Of a DNA stretch of 64,000 nt, positions 33,826-41,741 are shown piece after piece. The notes beneath the pieces were generated by a model. It was not told the origin of the DNA. It saw only the letters and a list, made by a program, of their open reading frames with translations, and made no database searches. The position numbers and the translations under genes were made by a program. Positions within the stretch are counted from its first letter, which is position 1. Each line of letters starts with the position of its first letter. This stretch comes from Acidipila rosea (GTDB taxonomy: Bacteria > Acidobacteriota > Terriglobia > Terriglobales > Acidobacteriaceae), in assembly GCF_004339725.1 (NCBI RefSeq), contig NZ_SMGK01000003.1:317380-381379 (forward strand), written 5' to 3'.

Positions 33826-35943
33826 CTACTCCTGCTCCAGTGCAAACAGCAGCAGAGATCGTGCGGTCACATCGTAGGTGTCGCCAGCATGGAACGGCTT
33901 ATGGTCGCACGGTTCTTCCAGGTTGGTGTCGATCATCAGCGACCATTTATGTCCGCCTACGGATTGGGGCATCGTAAACGTCACCAGGTCATGAAATCCG
34001 TTGATCACGAGCAGCAGTGTCGCCTCTTTGCCTCGTTGGCGAATACCCGTTGACTGGGCGCGGCCGTCGAGAATCATGCCGAAGCAGAGCATGGTTTCAT
34101 CACCCCAATGGTCATTCTCCATTTCGGAGCCATTGGCGTTGATCCAGGTTACGTCTTTGACTCCCAGTTCCTCGTCATAAGCGCCGTTCAGGAAGAGATT
34201 GCGCCGGAGGATCGGATACTTGTGCCGCATCCTGGTCAGCTGCTGCACAAACTGGATCAGGTGCGTCCCCTTCTCCTTCAGTTCCCAGTTGAGCCAGCTG
34301 ATTTCGTCATCCTGGCAGTATGCATTGTTATTGCCGCCCTGCGTACGTGCAAACTCGTCGCCTGCCAGCATCATTGGAGTACCTTGCGAAAGCAGCAGGG
34401 TTGCCAGCATATTACGTATCTGTCGGCGGCGCAGTCGGTTGACCTCGGGGTCGTCGGTGGGACCCTCTACTCCGCAATTCCACGAGCGATTGTCGGAGCT
34501 GCCATCCTTATTGTCTTCACCATTCGCCTCGTTGTGCTTTTCGTTGTAGGTGACGATGTCGTTGAGCGTAAAGCCGTCATGCGCGGTGATGAAGTTGACG
34601 GAGGCCCACGGTCTTCTTCCTTCATGATTGAAGAAGTCTGGCGAGGCGCATATTCGCTCGGTCAGCGCTGAAGCTGTCGCTGACCCTTTCCAGAAGTCAC
34701 GCACCGTATCGCGAAACTTGTCATTCCACTCTGCCCATCCCGGGGGGAAGGCCCCGACCTGATAGCCGCCCGGCCCGCAGTCCCAGGGCTCGGCGATCAG
34801 CTTTACCGTGTTCAGTACCGGATCCTGGCAGCAGGCCTTCAGATAACCGCTGCGATTGTCGAAGCCGTTATCCTCGCGCGCCAGGATGGTGCCCAGGTCG
34901 AAGCGGAAGCCGTCTACGTGGGTCAGTTGCACCCAATAGCGCAGACTATCCATCACCATCTGGATCACGCGGGGATGGCTAACATTGAGGGTGTTGCCGG
35001 TGCCCGTATCGTTAATGTAGTAGCGCTTCTGATCCGGCAGGAGCCGATAGTAGCTGGCATTATCGATGCCTTTGAACGATAGCGTTGGCCCCCGTTCATT
35101 GCCCTCGGCCGTGTGGTTGTAGACCACGTCGAGAATCACCTCGAGGCCCGCCTCGTGAATACAGGACACCATCTCCTTGAACTCCCGCAATGCATTGGGG
35201 CGATCTGAAGCATAGCGGGGGTCGGGCGCAAAGAAGCCGATGGTGTTGTAGCCCCAGTAGTTCTTGAGGCCTTTCTCCAGGAGATGACTATCATTGATGA
35301 AGATATGAATGGGCAGCAGTTCGATTGAGGTCACACCCAGCGACTTGATGTAGTCGAGTACCGGTTTCTGCGACAGTCCGGCATAGGTGCCGCGCAGATG
35401 CTCAGGAACCTGGGGATGAAGCCTGGTAAAGCCCTTCACATGGGTTTCGTAAAGGATGGTGTCGTCATACGGCTGAAAGCGTCGCCCCGATTCTCCTCTC
35501 CATTCGAAGTTGGGATCGACAACTACACACTTGGGCATGAACGGCGCACTGTCGCGCTCGTCAAAAGTAGTGTCGTCTCCCGATTCCATCTGATAGCCAA
35601 AGACTGCAGGGTCCCACGTAAGCTCGCCACAGTGGGCCGTTGCATAAGGGTCGAGCAGCAACTTGTTTGGATTGAAGCGATGGCCATTCTCAGGATCGTA
35701 GGGGCCGTGGACACGATAGCCGTAAATGGTACCCGGGTGAACGTTCGGCAAGTAGCCATGCCATATCTGGTCTGTGTACTCCGGGAGGGCTACGCGGCGA
35801 AGTTCCTTTGTGCCGCTCTCATCGAAGATGCAAACCTCGACTTTGGTTGCATGTGCTGAAAAGAGGGCAAAGTTCGTCCCCTGGCCATCCCATGTTGCGC
35901 CGCGCGGATGCGGTAGACCCTCACGAATCGGATTCTCTTTCAT
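33826..35943 (-). CDS. glgX: Glycogen debranching protein GlgX (isoamylase-type GH13), 705 aa
   Basis: Hydrolyses alpha-1,6 branches of limit-dextrin-like glycogen. The start at ATG 35943 is chosen over a longer frame to 36288: AGGA lies 5 nt upstream and MKENPIREGLPHPRGATWDG matches the family N-terminus (CBM48). GH13 conserved regions: LEVILDVVYNHTAEGN (region I), VDGFRFDLGTILARE (nucleophile Asp), KLIAEPWDCGPGGYQVG (acid/base Glu) and NFITAHDGFTLND (HD). FARTQGGNNNAYCQDDEISW is typical for GlgX. Length agrees with GlgX/TreX proteins. Other glycogen genes are not in the window. It is divergent from the HNH-like gene. Confidence 0.95.
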   Translation of the reverse strand: MKENPIREGLPHPRGATWDGQGTNFALFSAHATKVEVCIFDESGTKELRRVALPEYTDQIWHGYLPNVHPGTIYGYRVHGPYDPENGHRFNPNKLLLDPYATAHCGELTWDPAVFGYQMESGDDTTFDERDSAPFMPKCVVVDPNFEWRGESGRRFQPYDDTILYETHVKGFTRLHPQVPEHLRGTYAGLSQKPVLDYIKSLGVTSIELLPIHIFINDSHLLEKGLKNYWGYNTIGFFAPDPRYASDRPNALREFKEMVSCIHEAGLEVILDVVYNHTAEGNERGPTLSFKGIDNASYYRLLPDQKRYYINDTGTGNTLNVSHPRVIQMVMDSLRYWVQLTHVDGFRFDLGTILAREDNGFDNRSGYLKACCQDPVLNTVKLIAEPWDCGPGGYQVGAFPPGWAEWNDKFRDTVRDFWKGSATASALTERICASPDFFNHEGRRPWASVNFITAHDGFTLNDIVTYNEKHNEANGEDNKDGSSDNRSWNCGVEGPTDDPEVNRLRRRQIRNMLATLLLSQGTPMMLAGDEFARTQGGNNNAYCQDDEISWLNWELKEKGTHLIQFVQQLTRMRHKYPILRRNLFLNGAYDEELGVKDVTWINANGSEMENDHWGDETMLCFGMILDGRAQSTGIRQRGKEATLLLVINGFHDLVTFTMPQSVGGHKWSLMIDTNLEEPCDHKPFHAGDTYDVTARSLLLFALEQE

Positions 35944-36095
35944 TGGTTCCTGTTCTGCTTTCTGGAGAATAAGGCAGTGAAATTTAAAATGTGCTCTCAT
36001 GAGACGCAAAGAAAGCGTCGGAAGATGGCTCGTCAGCCATGCCGAGTTCCGCCAGAAATTGGCTCCGCGAGGCGTCATGCTAGCGTGATAAGAGC

Positions 36096-36839
36096 ATGAG
36101 TCGCCGCAAAACTGGTTTTCCCTTCCTGGGACTTCTTTTTGTCCTGTTGCTAGTGGGTTATTTTTTCTTTCAGCTTCAACAGCGGCCTGTGCCGCGTCAG
36201 CATCGCTCCCGCGAGCGGCGGTACTCAGAGCACGCGGGCCGACCTGGTCGCAGAGAAAACCCCGACCGATCGCGCGAGCAGGCAGCACCAGCTCAAGACT
36301 GCTCCATATTCGGCATCACCTGCGAGTCTCAGTACCTGGCTCAGTGGCGGCAGCCCCGGCCTGGTTCCTGCAGCACCCGGCTAAGCCACGGCTACCCTGT
36401 ACCCGATCCTCGCTGCACTCCCGGCGGCATCGATGCGTCGGTGAGCGAGGAGACCATCCGCAATCCGGCATGGCGAACAAAATGTCTCCGCAATTGCCAG
36501 TCAAGCGAAGCCGAGAAGCACGTTACATATAAGTGGTATGGCATTGTGAAGCCGAGAGAGAACTCCGGCGAATCCCAGGTCTGCGAGCTCGACCACCTGG
36601 TGCCGCTTGAGTTGGGGGGAGCAGATGGGCTGGGCAATATCTGGCCTGAGTGCGGGCCAGCCGGGGTCTCGCTGGACGGTCGCTACTTTAAGCTCAAGGA
36701 CCGCGTGGAAAACTATCTGGCGGATGAAGTGAAAGCCGGCAGAATACCTCTAGCAGAGGCTCAGCAGGGCATCGCCGCAGACTGGACACGCTACCTGCCT
36801 GAGGCGAATCGCTACTGCGCTGCGGGAGGCAGGTGCTAA
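36096..36839 (+). CDS. Membrane-anchored HNH-like protein, 247 aa
   Basis: An N-terminal hydrophobic segment (FPFLGLLFVLLLVGYFFF) follows a short basic stretch, so the rest is probably periplasmic. An Arg-rich linker follows. The C-terminal half has several Cys (CSIFGITC, CSTRLSHGYPVPDPRC, CLRNCQ) and the segment CELDHLVPLELGGADGLGNI followed by WPEC, which looks like the beta-beta-alpha-metal core of HNH nucleases (D-H...LGG...N). The paired Cys could form disulfides after export. HNH proteins cut DNA/RNA, but a complete third His is not obvious, so activity is uncertain. Its stop overlaps the stop of the convergent protease gene by 4 bp. Confidence 0.65.
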   Translation: MSRRKTGFPFLGLLFVLLLVGYFFFQLQQRPVPRQHRSRERRYSEHAGRPGRRENPDRSREQAAPAQDCSIFGITCESQYLAQWRQPRPGSCSTRLSHGYPVPDPRCTPGGIDASVSEETIRNPAWRTKCLRNCQSSEAEKHVTYKWYGIVKPRENSGESQVCELDHLVPLELGGADGLGNIWPECGPAGVSLDGRYFKLKDRVENYLADEVKAGRIPLAEAQQGIAADWTRYLPEANRYCAAGGRC

Positions 36840-37996
36840 GAATGTGTGTGGAGACTAGCGTGCTGAACGTCGGTGACGCCCTCCAGCTCCATTACGTTCT
36901 GGAGAAAGCCAAAGATGATTTCGCGAGGCAGAATTCCTGTTACCTGGCCGTTGAACACGACCGGAAGCTGAGCGACATTTTCCTGTCCCATCACCTCCAG
37001 GGCTTTCATCATAGGCGCATCGGGACTAATCGTACGGACACTCTTCAACGGCCGCATGACCGCGTCAACCGCGATTCTGGGCCATTCCGAACGTTCGATG
37101 TGCCTAACCTCATGCGGTGTAATCAGGCCGATCGTATTGCCGCCTTCGGTGACGAGGAAGGAACGGCCTCCCGTACGCAGAAGGGTGTTCTCCACAAAAT
37201 CCTGAATGCTCTCACGTCCGTCGACGGTGGGATAGTTCTTCACCATCAGATCGCTGACATGAATCCCTGCAAGAGACTGTCGCAGGGCTGACTCTATGTA
37301 GCTTTCTCGTGCAGCCTCGAGCAGGAACCAGCCGATGAAAGTGATCCAGAGGCCTTCAATTCCCCCTCCTCTGAAAAAATTGAGGAGGCCTGCCACGATG
37401 AACAGGGTTGCGACGACCCGCCCGACGCGGGTCGCGTCACGGGTTGCGCGATCCATGTTTCCCGTCTTCCACCAGATGGCTGCGCGCAGAATGCGGCCAC
37501 CGTCCATGGGATAGCCAGGCACCATGTTGAAAGCGCCAAGTCCGAGATTGATGTAGCCGAGCCAGGAAAGCATGGCCATGAACGGCCCGGGCGTTATGTT
37601 CCCGCTCATCGCATGGACGACGCCGAGACAGAAGGCTCCAAAGAGTGCGCTTGTGAGCGGGCCGACAATAGCGATGGAGAACTCCGCCTTCGCGCTCGGA
37701 GCTTCGCCGCCCAGCTGGGATACTCCTCCCAGGGCGAACAAGGTGATTTCGTGCACTGGTATCGCATAGGTCTTTGCCATGAGCGCGTGGGCAAGTTCGT
37801 GCATGAGCAGAGAGGCAAAGAAAAGAAGCGCAGTCGCAATGGCGAGGCCGACCACGGAAACCATGGGCCAAAGTGGATATTTCGTGTGATATTCCTTCCA
37901 CAACGAAATGCCGATGAGGAAAGCAATCAACAGCCAGCTGTAATGCAGGCCGATTTTTATACCGAATATTCGCCCGAGTTTGATCTGGGAACGCAT
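36836..37996 (-). CDS. Site-2-protease family (M50) membrane metalloprotease with two C-terminal CBS domains, 386 aa
   Basis: Intramembrane zinc protease of the SpoIVFB-like group. There are about six membrane segments; zinc motif HELAH in LLMHELAHALMAKTY and the third ligand in FNMVPGYPMDGGRILRA. From about residue 245 two CBS modules follow (VSDLMVKNYPTVDGRESIQD; MRPLKSVRTISPDAPMMKAL), which usually bind adenine nucleotides and would tune proteolysis to energy state. The substrate, possibly an anti-sigma or transcription factor, is unknown. It is divergent from hsp20; a Crp/Fnr-type palindrome lies 52-67 bp upstream of the ATG. Confidence 0.92.
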   Translation of the reverse strand: MRSQIKLGRIFGIKIGLHYSWLLIAFLIGISLWKEYHTKYPLWPMVSVVGLAIATALLFFASLLMHELAHALMAKTYAIPVHEITLFALGGVSQLGGEAPSAKAEFSIAIVGPLTSALFGAFCLGVVHAMSGNITPGPFMAMLSWLGYINLGLGAFNMVPGYPMDGGRILRAAIWWKTGNMDRATRDATRVGRVVATLFIVAGLLNFFRGGGIEGLWITFIGWFLLEAARESYIESALRQSLAGIHVSDLMVKNYPTVDGRESIQDFVENTLLRTGGRSFLVTEGGNTIGLITPHEVRHIERSEWPRIAVDAVMRPLKSVRTISPDAPMMKALEVMGQENVAQLPVVFNGQVTGILPREIIFGFLQNVMELEGVTDVQHASLHTHS

Positions 37997-38047
37997 CTTT
38001 TCGCCACCACCACTAGAGCGAGCATGTCAGCTAACAAATTGAAAGGC

Positions 38048-38063
38048 TGTGATTTGCATCACC
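38048..38063 (-). promoter_or_regulatory. Crp/Fnr-type palindrome 1 (TGTGA-TTTGCA-TCACC), upstream of the M50 protease
   Basis: Lies in the 229 bp divergent region between the protease and hsp20, 52 bp from the protease ATG. On the protease strand the expected -10 position holds only CATGCT, so this is the weakest promoter of the set. Confidence 0.5.
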
Positions 38064-38134
38064 ACCGTTCGTATAAGAGTGGCTTCTATAGCTGGTGCGA
38101 ACAGAGAGCGGACAACGGCGGCAGAGAGCGTCAC

Positions 38135-38178
38135 TGTGACCCACGTCACGGACTCTCACGTGGGCGACCGCCTACGGT
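38135..38178 (+). promoter_or_regulatory. Crp/Fnr-type palindrome 2 and class II promoter of hsp20
   Basis: TGTGA-CCCACG-TCACG at 38135-38150; TACGGT at 38173-38178 begins 38 bp after the first base of the site. Predicted transcription start near 38185, 41 nt before the hsp20 ATG. Confidence 0.65.
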
Positions 38179-38225
38179 GAGGAGAATAGCAATCTGCCAT
38201 GCAGTTTGCCTAAGGAGAATGAGCT

Positions 38226-38747
38226 ATGTCTACATCACTTACAACAAATCCCCGCAGCTCCAGCAGGATTATGGTTGAGTTCCCCAAAGTCCGCGATGTT
38301 TTCGAGCATTTCAATGCAGTCACCGATGCTATTGCGAAAGAGGCATTCAGTCTCTTCCAGCAGCGCGGCGGCACCAATGGCAAGGATTGGGACGACTGGC
38401 TCCGGGCGGAGTCGGAGTTGCTGAGGCCCGTGCCCATCGAGATGACGGAGTCTAACGACTCCTATGTCATTCGCGCTGAGGTTCCCGGGTTCGATGCCAA
38501 AGAGTTGAATATTCAGGTCGAACCGAGCTATGTCCACATTCACGGTAAAGCTGAGCAGACGAAGGAAAACAAGAAGGACGAGCAGGTAAAGTACAGCGAA
38601 GTCTCTGCGCGCGAACTATGCCGCCGCATTGACTTGCCAACTGCTATCAATCCCGATAAGGTTTCCGCCAGTCTTGAGAAGGGCGTGCTGGAGTTGCATC
38701 TGGCGAAGGCATCGCCGTCGAAATCCATTGAAGTCAAGGCCGCTTAG
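38226..38747 (+). CDS. Hsp20/alpha-crystallin small heat-shock protein, 173 aa
   Basis: ATP-independent chaperone that holds unfolding proteins in the cytoplasm. The alpha-crystallin domain spans about residues 70-170: PVPIEMTESNDSYVIRAEVP, GFDAKELNIQVEPSYVHIHG, FxR-like segment ELCRRIDLPTAINPDKVSAS and the closing LEKGVLELHLAKA. An AAGGAG site lies 9 nt before the ATG. The C-terminal IxI motif is weak (SIEVKAA). It is first in a probable stress unit with the universal stress protein downstream, controlled by palindrome 2. Its position next to universal stress proteins recalls hspX of the mycobacterial dormancy regulon. Confidence 0.92.
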   Translation: MSTSLTTNPRSSSRIMVEFPKVRDVFEHFNAVTDAIAKEAFSLFQQRGGTNGKDWDDWLRAESELLRPVPIEMTESNDSYVIRAEVPGFDAKELNIQVEPSYVHIHGKAEQTKENKKDEQVKYSEVSARELCRRIDLPTAINPDKVSASLEKGVLELHLAKASPSKSIEVKAA

Positions 38748-38777
38748 CGTCAGCCATAGCCGCTGGCATTTCAGGGG

Positions 38778-38819
38778 CCGGGCTGAACGTGGTCTAACAG
38801 GTATCCACGGTCAGCCCGG
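38778..38819 (+). other. Intercistronic hairpin between hsp20 and a universal stress gene
   Basis: CCGGGCTGAACGTGG (38778-38792) pairs with CCACGGTCAGCCCGG (38805-38819) with one mismatch, around a 12 nt loop. No U tract. It could stabilise the hsp20 mRNA 3' end after processing or partially terminate. Confidence 0.55.
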
Positions 38820-38845
38820 CAGCTCAAGCAGGGAGGAGATTAAAG

Positions 38846-39721
38846 ATGGTGAGTTCAACTGCAGCCAAAATTACATTTCAACGCATCTTCGTGCCTACGG
38901 ATTTTTCTGATATCTCCCAGCGCGCGCTGGACTATGCCAAAAGCATCGCCAGACAATATGGCTCCGAGATTCTTCTTGCGCATGTGAGCCAACCTATCTA
39001 TCCCATAGGACCACCTGAGGGCAGCTGGATTGATGAGACTGAGATACTACAGCGGAGAGAGCAGCAGCTAGAGCAGATGGGCGCCGAACTCAGATCCGAG
39101 GGCTTTAACGCGCGATCTATCTCAGCCGCAGGCCTGCTCGAAGATGAATTGATGGCCTCGGTGCAGAGAGAAAAGGTCGACCTGATCGTGCTGGGCACGC
39201 ATGGCAAAACAGGATTGGCGCGCTTCCTCTTCGGCTCAGATGCTGAAGATCTGCTACGCCATGCGAGCAGTCCTGTGCTGGTGGTTGGACCTGCAGCAGC
39301 GCCGGCCGGGGCGCAGGCATGGCACCCGCGGGATGTGCTTTGCGCCAGCGATCTGGATCCGAATGCAGCACCGATCGCAGCTTTCGCATTTATGATTGCC
39401 TCGGGATATCAGGCTGCCTTCACACTGCTCCACGTGGAGGATTCCGCCCGAAAGGTAAACGAGGAAGACTTTGCTCAATTTGAGCGGGCACTTATCCAGC
39501 TTATGCCGGAGGATCACGGCCCGATACCCGCGCTACATACCCTGCTGACCGATAAGATATCCGGGCACGCTATCGTCAAGCTTGCCCAGGAGAGGAACTC
39601 TGATCTGATCGTTATCGGCGCGCATAGAGCATCGTCTGCTGCGACCCACCTGATGCGTGGCATCGCTCCCCAGGTGTTCGCGGAAGCATCCTGTCCAGTT
39701 ATGGTGCTGCAGGAGCCGTAG
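38846..39721 (+). CDS. Universal stress protein, tandem UspA domains, 291 aa
   Basis: Two UspA folds. Domain 1 begins RIFVPTDFSDISQRALDYAK and keeps the ATP loop G-x2-G-x9-G-S (GTHGKTGLARFLFGS). Domain 2 begins about residue 158 and has lost it (GAHRASSAATHLMRG), so only one nucleotide is expected per chain. GGGAGGAG precedes the ATG. It lies about 100 bp after hsp20, separated by a hairpin. Universal stress proteins act in survival of starvation, hypoxia and oxidative stress; the molecular role is usually unclear. Confidence 0.92.
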   Translation: MVSSTAAKITFQRIFVPTDFSDISQRALDYAKSIARQYGSEILLAHVSQPIYPIGPPEGSWIDETEILQRREQQLEQMGAELRSEGFNARSISAAGLLEDELMASVQREKVDLIVLGTHGKTGLARFLFGSDAEDLLRHASSPVLVVGPAAAPAGAQAWHPRDVLCASDLDPNAAPIAAFAFMIASGYQAAFTLLHVEDSARKVNEEDFAQFERALIQLMPEDHGPIPALHTLLTDKISGHAIVKLAQERNSDLIVIGAHRASSAATHLMRGIAPQVFAEASCPVMVLQEP

Positions 39722-39743
39722 AGATACGGACGGTCACTTAAGG

Positions 39744-39781
39744 GGGAAAGGAACTGCCGAGAGAGCGGCAAGTCCTTTCCC
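39744..39781. terminator. Hairpin between convergent universal stress and nitroreductase genes
   Basis: GGGAAAGGAACTGCCG pairs with CGGCAAGTCCTTTCCC (two mismatches) around a short loop in the 69 bp between the stops. No long U tract. Confidence 0.6.
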
Positions 39782-39790
39782 TCGATGCGC

Positions 39791-40531
39791 TCAGGGCCGG
39801 CTAGGTTCCCAGAGCAGGTCCCTCCGCCCGAATTGGTTGTGATGGATAAAGTCCTCAAGGTTACGGCGTACCCGCAGGGATTCGTCCGATGAATTTGCTG
39901 GATATCCGAGAGCGCAGGCAAAAGCAATCTTCATCTGGGGCGGTACATGGAGCAGTCGCTTTACCTGCTCCTGTACACGCCCGTTGCTGAATACAGTGAG
40001 AACATGGAACCCGATGCCGAGCGATTCACTGGCGAGCCACATATTCTCCAGGACGCAGCCAAGGCTCATGTGACCAAGAACATCGCCCTCTGAGGCTGGC
40101 GCTCGCTTGGTCGCGTCATAGAGGACGATGAGCAAAAGCGGCGTCTCGCCTACAGACCTTGCCAGAAAAGAAAGCTGCGATGTGTAGTCCGAGGTTGGAT
40201 TCCAGGCTTCCGGATCAATCCACGCTGGGGGAAATTCACTGGCCAGCATTCCTCTCTTCTTGATGAGAAGCTCTTCCTTTGAGAACGAAAGCTGGGCATA
40301 GTTCTCCCGCAGAAAATCCTCTGACAGCTCAGCCGGGATCTGTCCGACGGCCACAAGCTTCTCCTTATCGTCAACGATCAGGATCTCGAAATTCTGCATA
40401 TTGTGGTCGGTCGGGGCCCACCTGGCGGCTTCCAGTATCTGGTGTAGCTGTGTCTTTTCAATGGGGCGGCTCAGATCGAATGCTCCCCGTGTTGAATGTC
40501 TCTGGCGAATAATCTCCAATACTTCCGTCAT
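39791..40531 (-). CDS. Nitroreductase family flavoprotein, 246 aa
   Basis: FMN-dependent NAD(P)H oxidoreductase fold. The start at ATG 40531 is chosen because GGAGG sits 4-5 nt upstream and MTEVLEIIRQRHSTRGAFDL matches the family N-terminus with the S-x-R FMN contact. Other conserved regions: LEAARWAPTDHNMQNFEILI, then GHMSLGCVLENMWLASESLG (the G-A-x-x-N-M-x-L-A-A-x-x-L-G-L type helix) and a closing ALGYPANSS. Reaction could be reduction of nitro, quinone or other electrophiles. Nitroreductases sit in hypoxia regulons of other bacteria. Palindrome 3 lies upstream with matching -10. Confidence 0.88.
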   Translation of the reverse strand: MTEVLEIIRQRHSTRGAFDLSRPIEKTQLHQILEAARWAPTDHNMQNFEILIVDDKEKLVAVGQIPAELSEDFLRENYAQLSFSKEELLIKKRGMLASEFPPAWIDPEAWNPTSDYTSQLSFLARSVGETPLLLIVLYDATKRAPASEGDVLGHMSLGCVLENMWLASESLGIGFHVLTVFSNGRVQEQVKRLLHVPPQMKIAFACALGYPANSSDESLRVRRNLEDFIHHNQFGRRDLLWEPSRP

Positions 40532-40578
40532 GCAGCCTCCAGTTGACTCGTAGCAGCGGCAAAGTCTCCGTGCGTTCA

Positions 40579-40621
40579 AAGTTAATAGCTTTCGGCCGCG
40601 AACGATGTGACTGGCATCACG
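40579..40621 (-). promoter_or_regulatory. Crp/Fnr-type palindrome 3 and class II promoter of the nitroreductase gene
   Basis: TGTGA-CTGGCA-TCACG at 40606-40621. On the minus strand TAACTT (40584-40579) starts 37 bp from the first base of the site. Predicted start of transcription near 40572, 41 nt before ATG 40531. Confidence 0.65.
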
Positions 40622-40630
40622 CCTAAGGGC

Positions 40631-40673
40631 TGTGACCTGCGTCACGGCACCCTGAAGGCGTGGGTTCTAACCT
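40631..40673 (+). promoter_or_regulatory. Crp/Fnr-type palindrome 4 and class II promoter of a universal stress gene
   Basis: TGTGA-CCTGCG-TCACG at 40631-40646; TAACCT at 40668-40673 starts 37 bp after the first base. Palindromes 3 and 4 are back to back, 25 bp apart centre to centre, one per divergent gene. Confidence 0.68.
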
Positions 40674-40739
40674 CAGGGTGTGATATCGCGCGGCGTCCGA
40701 GATTCCAAGCCGCGACGGCGTCACCAGGGGATGAACCTC

Positions 40740-41666
40740 ATGGACACAGCATTGACGCAACTGCAGGAAACGTCTCCAGCCCTTCACCTCGGCACCGCTC
40801 CTCTCCACATCAAGGGAATCCTTGCCGCCACCGATTTCTCAAGCCAGGCGACCCTGGCGGTAAAGATTGCCGCGCGATTGGCAAAGCAGCTCGAGAGCAA
40901 GTTCTACGTGCTCCACACGATCCTGCCGCAGCTGTATGCCCCGGGTGTAGGCGTGGTTTCACCGGTCCTATATGAGCTTGACACTAAACAGGCTCAGGAA
41001 GAGCTGCGCAAGTATGCAGGCAAAATTCCTGAAGTGCGTACGCTCAGACATGAAGAGGTTGTATTGGTGGGGCCGCCGGCGGAAGCCATGCTCGACCTGG
41101 TACAGACTAGAAGCATTGATCTTGCTGTAGTCGGATCGCAAGGGCGCACGGGGCTCCAGAAGCTTGTTCTGGGGTCGAATGCAGAGGCAGTCATTCGCCA
41201 TTTGCACTGTCCGATACTCGTAGTCGGGCCGCGCTGCGTGCGGCGCTACGGGCCACTGCATTCCATTGTGTTTGCAACCGATCTGCCCTTCGGATCGTTG
41301 CGAGCCGCACAGCACGCGATGTCTATCGCCCAGGCGACCGGCTCTTCAATCACCCTGGTTCATGTTCTCCCAAAAAGCTCCTCGAAGGAGGAGGATTACG
41401 AGCTCGAGATGACACGGGCAACAGAGCAGCTGCATCAGCTGGTTCCGAATGATCCGCAGATTGCAAGCCATGTTCGCTTTGAAGTTCTGGTCGGCGACCG
41501 TAGCGAGCGGATTTTGGAGAGCGCAAAACGTCATAAGGCCGGATTGATTGTGATGGGAGTTCGCGAACACGGGGTGCTGGCGGACCACGCTCCATGGGCC
41601 ACTTTGTCAGAGGTCATACGAAAAGCACATTGCCCGGTGCTGGCTGTGCGGCCACACCTCGTTTAG
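40740..41666 (+). CDS. Universal stress protein, tandem UspA domains, 308 aa
   Basis: The start is at ATG 40740, which leaves AGGGG at a workable distance; ATG 40731 abuts it. Domain 1 (IKGILAATDFSSQATLAVKI) ends with an intact ATP loop GSQGRTGLQKLVLGS; domain 2 (LHSIVFATDLPFGSLRAAQH) ends with a degenerate loop GVREHGVLADHAPWAT. It is divergent from the nitroreductase, each with its own palindrome. It is followed after 75 bp by the phosphate acetyltransferase-like gene, likely in the same transcript. Confidence 0.92.
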   Translation: MDTALTQLQETSPALHLGTAPLHIKGILAATDFSSQATLAVKIAARLAKQLESKFYVLHTILPQLYAPGVGVVSPVLYELDTKQAQEELRKYAGKIPEVRTLRHEEVVLVGPPAEAMLDLVQTRSIDLAVVGSQGRTGLQKLVLGSNAEAVIRHLHCPILVVGPRCVRRYGPLHSIVFATDLPFGSLRAAQHAMSIAQATGSSITLVHVLPKSSSKEEDYELEMTRATEQLHQLVPNDPQIASHVRFEVLVGDRSERILESAKRHKAGLIVMGVREHGVLADHAPWATLSEVIRKAHCPVLAVRPHLV

Positions 41667-41741
41667 CAGGGGGCTGCGCGTGGCGCCGGAGTAGCCTTCT
41701 GGCCTTGTGCGCACTTGTGCAGTGGAAAGGGAAGATGAAGC

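Noticed and set aside
35944..36288. N-terminal 115-codon extension of GlgX
   Set aside because: No family similarity, overlaps the divergent gene; ATG 35943 has a ribosome binding site and the family N-terminus.
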